Assembly: GCA_963816545.1 (NCBI GenBank)
Contig: CAWFLE010000001.1
Span: 670,093 to 734,092, forward strand
Direction: 5' to 3'
DNA length: 64,000 bases
Source: Albimonas sp963816545
GTDB lineage: Bacteria > Pseudomonadota > Alphaproteobacteria > Rhodobacterales > Rhodobacteraceae
Shown: in pieces, positions 61,050-64,000 of the stretch
Numbering within the stretch: the stretch's first letter is position 1
Layout: every line of letters begins with the position of its first letter
Notes under the pieces: model-generated
Told to the model about the DNA's origin: nothing
The model's input: the letters and a program-made list of their open reading frames with translations, nothing else
Database searches by the model: none
Translations under genes and position numbers: made by a program

Positions 61050-61363
61050 TGACCATACAACTCGACGACGTCATCGCTGATCTGCCGCCCGAAAGTCGCG
61101 ATCGGGTTCTCGCTGCGGCGGAGGAGTTGCACAACGCACTGAAAGGCGCGGGAAGGCCGATGACAGAAACTGAACTCGACACGCTGCGCCGCCTCGACGA
61201 GATGCGCACGGAGGAATGGGGCGGGCGGTCGGCGCTGTTTCATTGGCTCATCATGCCCAACCGCAGCCTCGGCGGCCAGCGACCCTGCGATCGGCTTGCT
61301 GAGGAAAGGGAGGCGATCGTGGCCTCATTTGCGGCGGACATGGCGGAGCCCTTCAATGGCTGA
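61049..61363 (+). CDS. MbcA/ParS-Xre-motif protein, second in the cluster
   Basis: A 104-residue protein. The N-terminus MTIQLDDVIADLPPESRDRV is helical; near the C-terminus WLIMPNRSLGGQRPCDRL repeats the WLxxPxxxLGGxxPxxxL pattern of the protein at 57582. No toxin gene is adjacent. Its stop overlaps the start of the Cys-rich gene by eight bases. Confidence 0.6.
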   Translation: MTIQLDDVIADLPPESRDRVLAAAEELHNALKGAGRPMTETELDTLRRLDEMRTEEWGGRSALFHWLIMPNRSLGGQRPCDRLAEEREAIVASFAADMAEPFNG

Positions 61364-61781
61364 CCGTCTCTTCCACCCCGGAGATCCGTGCCCGATCTGT
61401 GATGACGGCGTCATGGAGATCGAGCGCCACCTCTCGTCGTGCACATGTCATCCGTTGGGTGATCCCTGCCAGTCGTGCAAGGACATCATCAGCGAACTCC
61501 TGTTCGAGGGGGTGGATCCCGAGGCCGCCGTCACCGGTCCGCGCCCCTGGATCATCTGCGGCGAGTGCGACTGGATGGAATATGACGGCGGGATCAGCAA
61601 CCATGCGCGGATCGCTGCACATGCCAGAGCGAAAGAGAGGGCAGTACTCGACGACCTCGACCGCACCATGCACGCGACGCGCCCGATGCCCGCCGAGCTC
61701 ATTGAGCGGGTCAGAGTTCTCACGGCCGGCATCGAGGTCGACTTCGGACGAGCCGATCGAAGGCGATGTGGTCATGGGTAA
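61356..61781 (+). CDS. Cys-rich putative zinc-binding protein
   Basis: A 141-residue protein with nine cysteines in the first about 75 residues: GDPCPICDDG, SSCTCH, PCQSCKD and IICGECDW. The CxxC pairs suggest one or two zinc ribbons, as in small nucleic-acid-binding proteins. ATG at 61356 overlaps the preceding stop; an earlier in-frame start is open but unsupported. Function unknown. Confidence 0.6.
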   Translation: MADRLFHPGDPCPICDDGVMEIERHLSSCTCHPLGDPCQSCKDIISELLFEGVDPEAAVTGPRPWIICGECDWMEYDGGISNHARIAAHARAKERAVLDDLDRTMHATRPMPAELIERVRVLTAGIEVDFGRADRRRCGHG

Positions 61782-61792
61782 CGGGGCAGAAC

Positions 61793-62734
61793 ATGATCCC
61801 GATCGGCATCCAAGCCGCGATAGTAGCCGCGGCAGTCGCCCTGTCTGCGGGCGGACTGATCTACGTCCGGCGGCTGGTGCGGACCAGCGGTCGCGATCGT
61901 CCACATGATCCGGAGCGGGTCGATCGGTTCGTGCAGGCTTTCCGCGCGTCCCGCGGCACCGTCCCTCGTGATGTCAATCTGGGCATCGACGATGACTGTG
62001 AAACGGAAACCGACCGCATTCAGCGCTTCCTCGACGCGCTCGGCCGCCTCTCCGCGGATCACGGCGTATGGATCGACAACTCGGCCCGCGGGACGCTGCT
62101 GGATGTCCGTGCCGATCGTGCGGTCGGCTATCACGCTTGGCCCTGGCCCGGCGGCGGTCGCCCGGGCATCTACGAGATCGACTGCTACACCGCCGGGCGC
62201 GCGGTGGAGGGTGATGGTGTGATTGTCGGCGAAGACCACTCGCCCGCCGCACGCGAGGAGCGGGCCAGGGCGTGGCGCGAGGAGAACGCCGAGGCCCTCA
62301 ATAGCTCGCGCGATGATGTCCTCCGCATGCTAGACGAGGGACGCGCCAGCAGGCTCGGTAGGGCGATAGACGATGCGACCTTCCAGCGACTTCGGGAGCG
62401 GGCCCGCGATCAGGATCAGTCGTGGAAGGCTGAGGCCGTCGCCGCGCTCAACAGGGCTTGCGAGGAGCACGGCATAGAGCTGCGTGCTGGCCTTCAGGGC
62501 GTCGTGATCGTGCCGGCTCGTCCAACTCGCGGGAGATACCAGGCGGTGCCGGCGGAGTTTCCAGTCGGGGGCGCATTGCTCGTCGAGCCGGAGGAGGCAC
62601 TGCGCTCACTCCTCGAGCAGCGGCAGGCAGGGGAGTTCGTCTCGGTAGAGGATGGCGAGGCTGAGACGCGCCACATGATTGAGCGGAAGCGGGCGGAGCG
62701 CCAGACGGGAGACAGTGATGAAGATCAGCGTTGA
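61793..62734 (+). CDS. membrane-anchored protein with two HGIxID-like segments
   Basis: 313 residues from the ATG at MIPIGIQAAIVAAAVALSAG; an ATG nine codons earlier is open. One N-terminal membrane helix. DRIQRFLDALGRLSADHGVW with IDN and AVGYHAW (about 85-125), and AVAALNRACEEHGIEL with RGRYQAVP (about 212-250), both resemble EKIKAFLDDLARIS-KHGIEID-RGYFVS of the IS-split gene at 58890. Long charged helices connect them. Overlaps the next gene by 17 bases. No known family recognised. Confidence 0.6.
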   Translation: MIPIGIQAAIVAAAVALSAGGLIYVRRLVRTSGRDRPHDPERVDRFVQAFRASRGTVPRDVNLGIDDDCETETDRIQRFLDALGRLSADHGVWIDNSARGTLLDVRADRAVGYHAWPWPGGGRPGIYEIDCYTAGRAVEGDGVIVGEDHSPAAREERARAWREENAEALNSSRDDVLRMLDEGRASRLGRAIDDATFQRLRERARDQDQSWKAEAVAALNRACEEHGIELRAGLQGVVIVPARPTRGRYQAVPAEFPVGGALLVEPEEALRSLLEQRQAGEFVSVEDGEAETRHMIERKRAERQTGDSDEDQR

Positions 62735-62921
62735 TCCCGCCGCCGTGGAGTTGCGCCTCGACGACACCTACGGCGTCCGCTGGCGCGGCCGGCGCTGGCC
62801 CGTCGTGATCGGCGGTGCGCTACAGAGCGGCGAGCCCTGGACGCGCGAGTATGCCGCCCGCCAGATCGAACGCCAACTCCAGGGGATGTCGGCGCACGAG
62901 CGGCTGGAGGTGATGCGATGA
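62718..62921 (+). CDS. IxIDP-family small protein, member 2 (67 aa)
   Basis: MKISVDPAAVELRLDDTYGV and WRGRRWPVVI in front, QGMSAHERLEVMR at the end. It is the shortest member. ATGA overlap with member 3. Confidence 0.65.
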   Translation: MKISVDPAAVELRLDDTYGVRWRGRRWPVVIGGALQSGEPWTREYAARQIERQLQGMSAHERLEVMR

Positions 62922-63214
62922 ACATCATGAAGATCACGATCGATCCCGCTGACGTATCGATCATCGAGCACGACGGCTTCTACATCTCCCGGGTGAGATA
63001 TCGAGGGGCGAGGTTTGAGCTGCGACCGAAACTGGTCGCGATGATCGGGACGTGGACTGAGCATGATTCACCGAAGCACATCGCTGCCATCGAACGCGCT
63101 GACATAAGAGCTGCTGCAATGGCTCTACAGCAGCAAATCCCTAGTATGAGCGCGCATGAGTTGATGGCGCTGCATGCGGTGGCGGAAGTGCAGGACGATG
63201 TCGATCAAGATTGA
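62918..63214 (+). CDS. IxIDP-family small protein, member 3 (98 aa)
   Basis: MKITIDPADVSIIEHDGFYI, RVRYRGARFELRPK, then a helical PKHIAAIERADIRAAAMALQ and PSMSAHELMALHAVAE. Best representative of the family. Overlaps member 2 by four bases and member 4 by 17. Confidence 0.68.
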   Translation: MNIMKITIDPADVSIIEHDGFYISRVRYRGARFELRPKLVAMIGTWTEHDSPKHIAAIERADIRAAAMALQQQIPSMSAHELMALHAVAEVQDDVDQD

Positions 63215-63479
63215 TCCGGGTGAGGTAGAGCCGGTCTTGTCCGACGATCGCCGGCGCGTTGTAGCGACGCGCTATCGCGACTGCGACTTTCCGACGGGTT
63301 TTGAAAACGGCGGCCCTGCGCTTGGCTATGCCGTCGCATGGGACAGTTCCGACTGTGAGTCACGGTCCGTCATACTCGCGTGGCTCGCGATGGAGCTGCG
63401 AGACCGGGTCGCCGCCATGTCCGCCCACCAGCGCTTGGCCTTCTTCGCCGAGACACAGGCTGGGGCCGATGGGGATTGA
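63198..63479 (+). CDS. IxIDP-family small protein, member 4 (93 aa)
   Basis: MSIKIDPGEVEPVLSDDRRR, VATRYRDCDFPTGFENGG, and AAMSAHQRLAFFAET near the end. The start overlaps member 3 and its stop overlaps the ATG of member 5. Confidence 0.66.
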   Translation: MSIKIDPGEVEPVLSDDRRRVVATRYRDCDFPTGFENGGPALGYAVAWDSSDCESRSVILAWLAMELRDRVAAMSAHQRLAFFAETQAGADGD

Positions 63480-63807
63480 GATCGACCCCGCCCGCTTCCG
63501 CTTCGAAGCCGACGGCGCGCACGCACGCCGGATATATTACGGCGATCTTCTCGTCATGACTCAGCGGTTCAACGAACCGGAAGGCCCGCACGAAAGACAG
63601 AGAGCGATCGTCGGCGCGACGAGCCTGCTTCGGTATCGCTGGGAGCACGCGTCCGAGCACGAGCGCCTCGCGATGCTGGCGGCGATTGAGGATGACGTAG
63701 ATGCCGAACGAGACCGCAGAGAAGTCCACCGGGCGGGCGAACTATCCGATGAGCTGGTGCAAGACCTGATGCGCAGCCTCCGCAGGCACGGAACAAACAC
63801 GCAATAA
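63469..63807 (+). CDS. IxIDP-family small protein, member 5 (112 aa)
   Basis: MGIEIDPARFRFEADGAHAR, RIYYGDLLVMTQRF, ASEHERLAMLAAIEDDVDAE and a charged C-terminal extension. The last gene of the operon; an AT-rich spacer and a hairpin follow. Confidence 0.66.
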   Translation: MGIEIDPARFRFEADGAHARRIYYGDLLVMTQRFNEPEGPHERQRAIVGATSLLRYRWEHASEHERLAMLAAIEDDVDAERDRREVHRAGELSDELVQDLMRSLRRHGTNTQ

Positions 63808-63834
63808 TATTTCAATAAAAACGCTCGAAAAACG

Positions 63835-63859
63835 GGCGGGGGCCCCAGCCACCCCCGCC
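63835..63859 (-). terminator. probable rho-independent terminator, minus-strand orientation
   Basis: GGCGGGGG and CCCCCGCC (8-bp stem, 9-base loop). On the minus strand CGTTTTTCGAGCGTTTTTATTG follows. For plus-strand genes there is no T tract after it. It lies between the last small gene and IS256 copy 3. Confidence 0.55.
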
Positions 63860-63895
63860 ACCTATTGTGGGTATGCGGGCGGTGCGAGTGATCGC

Positions 63896-64000
63896 GGTAC
63901 CGTAACCTGACGTCTGGAAATTCAGCTTGCGCTGGCGCTGCGCGCCCCTGCCGGGGCCTGCCCCGGCAGGGGCGGTCCATCCTGATATTCCATGGAGTTG
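63896..64000 (+). mobile_element. IS256-family insertion sequence, copy 3, inverted and cut by the window end
   Basis: GGTACCGTAACCTGACGTCT onward is identical over all 105 visible bases to the reverse complement of the copy 2 right end, including the subterminal hairpin. Its transposase would start about 25 bases beyond the window, on the plus strand. Confidence 0.93.

Noticed and set aside
58901..64000. Composite transposon made of IS256 copies 2 and 3
   Set aside because: Copy 2 has its own complete 8-bp duplication and splits the same operon it would carry, so it inserted alone rather than moving with the segment.

Overview
The window is a very GC-rich alphaproteobacterial chromosome segment, most likely Rhodobacterales. 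This rests on the gene content and order: mnmE-mnmG-rsmG-parA-parB, hemE next to a DUF299 regulator, secB-fxsA-timA-smr, a DUF3576 lipoprotein and a Rhodobacter-type porin. It appears to contain the replication origin. An AT-richer gap at about 27.73-28.2 kb between hemE and the DUF299 gene (the flanks known for Caulobacter oriC) carries one perfect DnaA box and several near-boxes. Gene direction and strand composition flip there: plus-strand codons end mostly in C to the left and mostly in G to the right. Three palindromic parS sites lie 4-7 kb left, at rsmG and mnmG, next to parAB.

Layout. 0-6 kb: fatty acid beta-oxidation set (acyl-CoA dehydrogenase, GST, thiolase, FadB-like multienzyme). 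6-19 kb: lolA, a diguanylate cyclase, xthA, a response regulator, ribA, an L,D-transpeptidase, a YggS protein, a porin, a DUF3576 lipoprotein, leuS-lptE-holA and a DUF4405 membrane protein. 19-27.7 kb (minus strand): parB, parA, rsmG, mnmG, mnmE, rho, hemJ, hemE. Then oriC. 28.2-31.8 kb (plus strand): ppsR-maf-aroE-coaE-dnaQ with start/stop overlaps. 31.8-47.8 kb: MHYT-GGDEF-EAL protein, secB, fxsA, timA, smr, mutS, HU, DUF454, hemW, rdgB, rph, hrcA, grpE, a PPOX/VOC/thioesterase trio and a CoA-transferase. A structured-RNA candidate (possibly 6S-like) and an anchored membrane protein follow.

49.1 kb to the end is an accessory island. It starts at tRNA-Gln(CTG) with a large tyrosine recombinase, then a lytic transglycosylase, then an IS1182-family element split by an IS427-group IS5 element, then two IS256-family copies and the start of a third, inverted copy. 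Between the IS256 copies (57.2-63.8 kb) lies a tightly packed set of small unknown genes. It includes five divergent paralogues with an N-terminal IxIDP motif, most with a C-terminal SAHERL-like motif. It also includes proteins sharing an HGIxID segment, two proteins with the WLxxPxxxLGGxxPxxxL motif of Xre/MbcA/ParS antitoxins, a Cys-rich zinc-binding candidate and an AT-richer HEPN-like gene. One IS256 copy has inserted at codon 4 of a gene in this set, with an 8-bp target duplication. This cluster is the best candidate for an undescribed system.

The sequence carries many single-base indels, mostly insertions, that break indispensable genes (leuS, parA, mnmG, hemE, mutS, grpE and others). 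They occur in core genes and transposases alike, so I treat them as sequence or assembly errors and give whole-gene coordinates.
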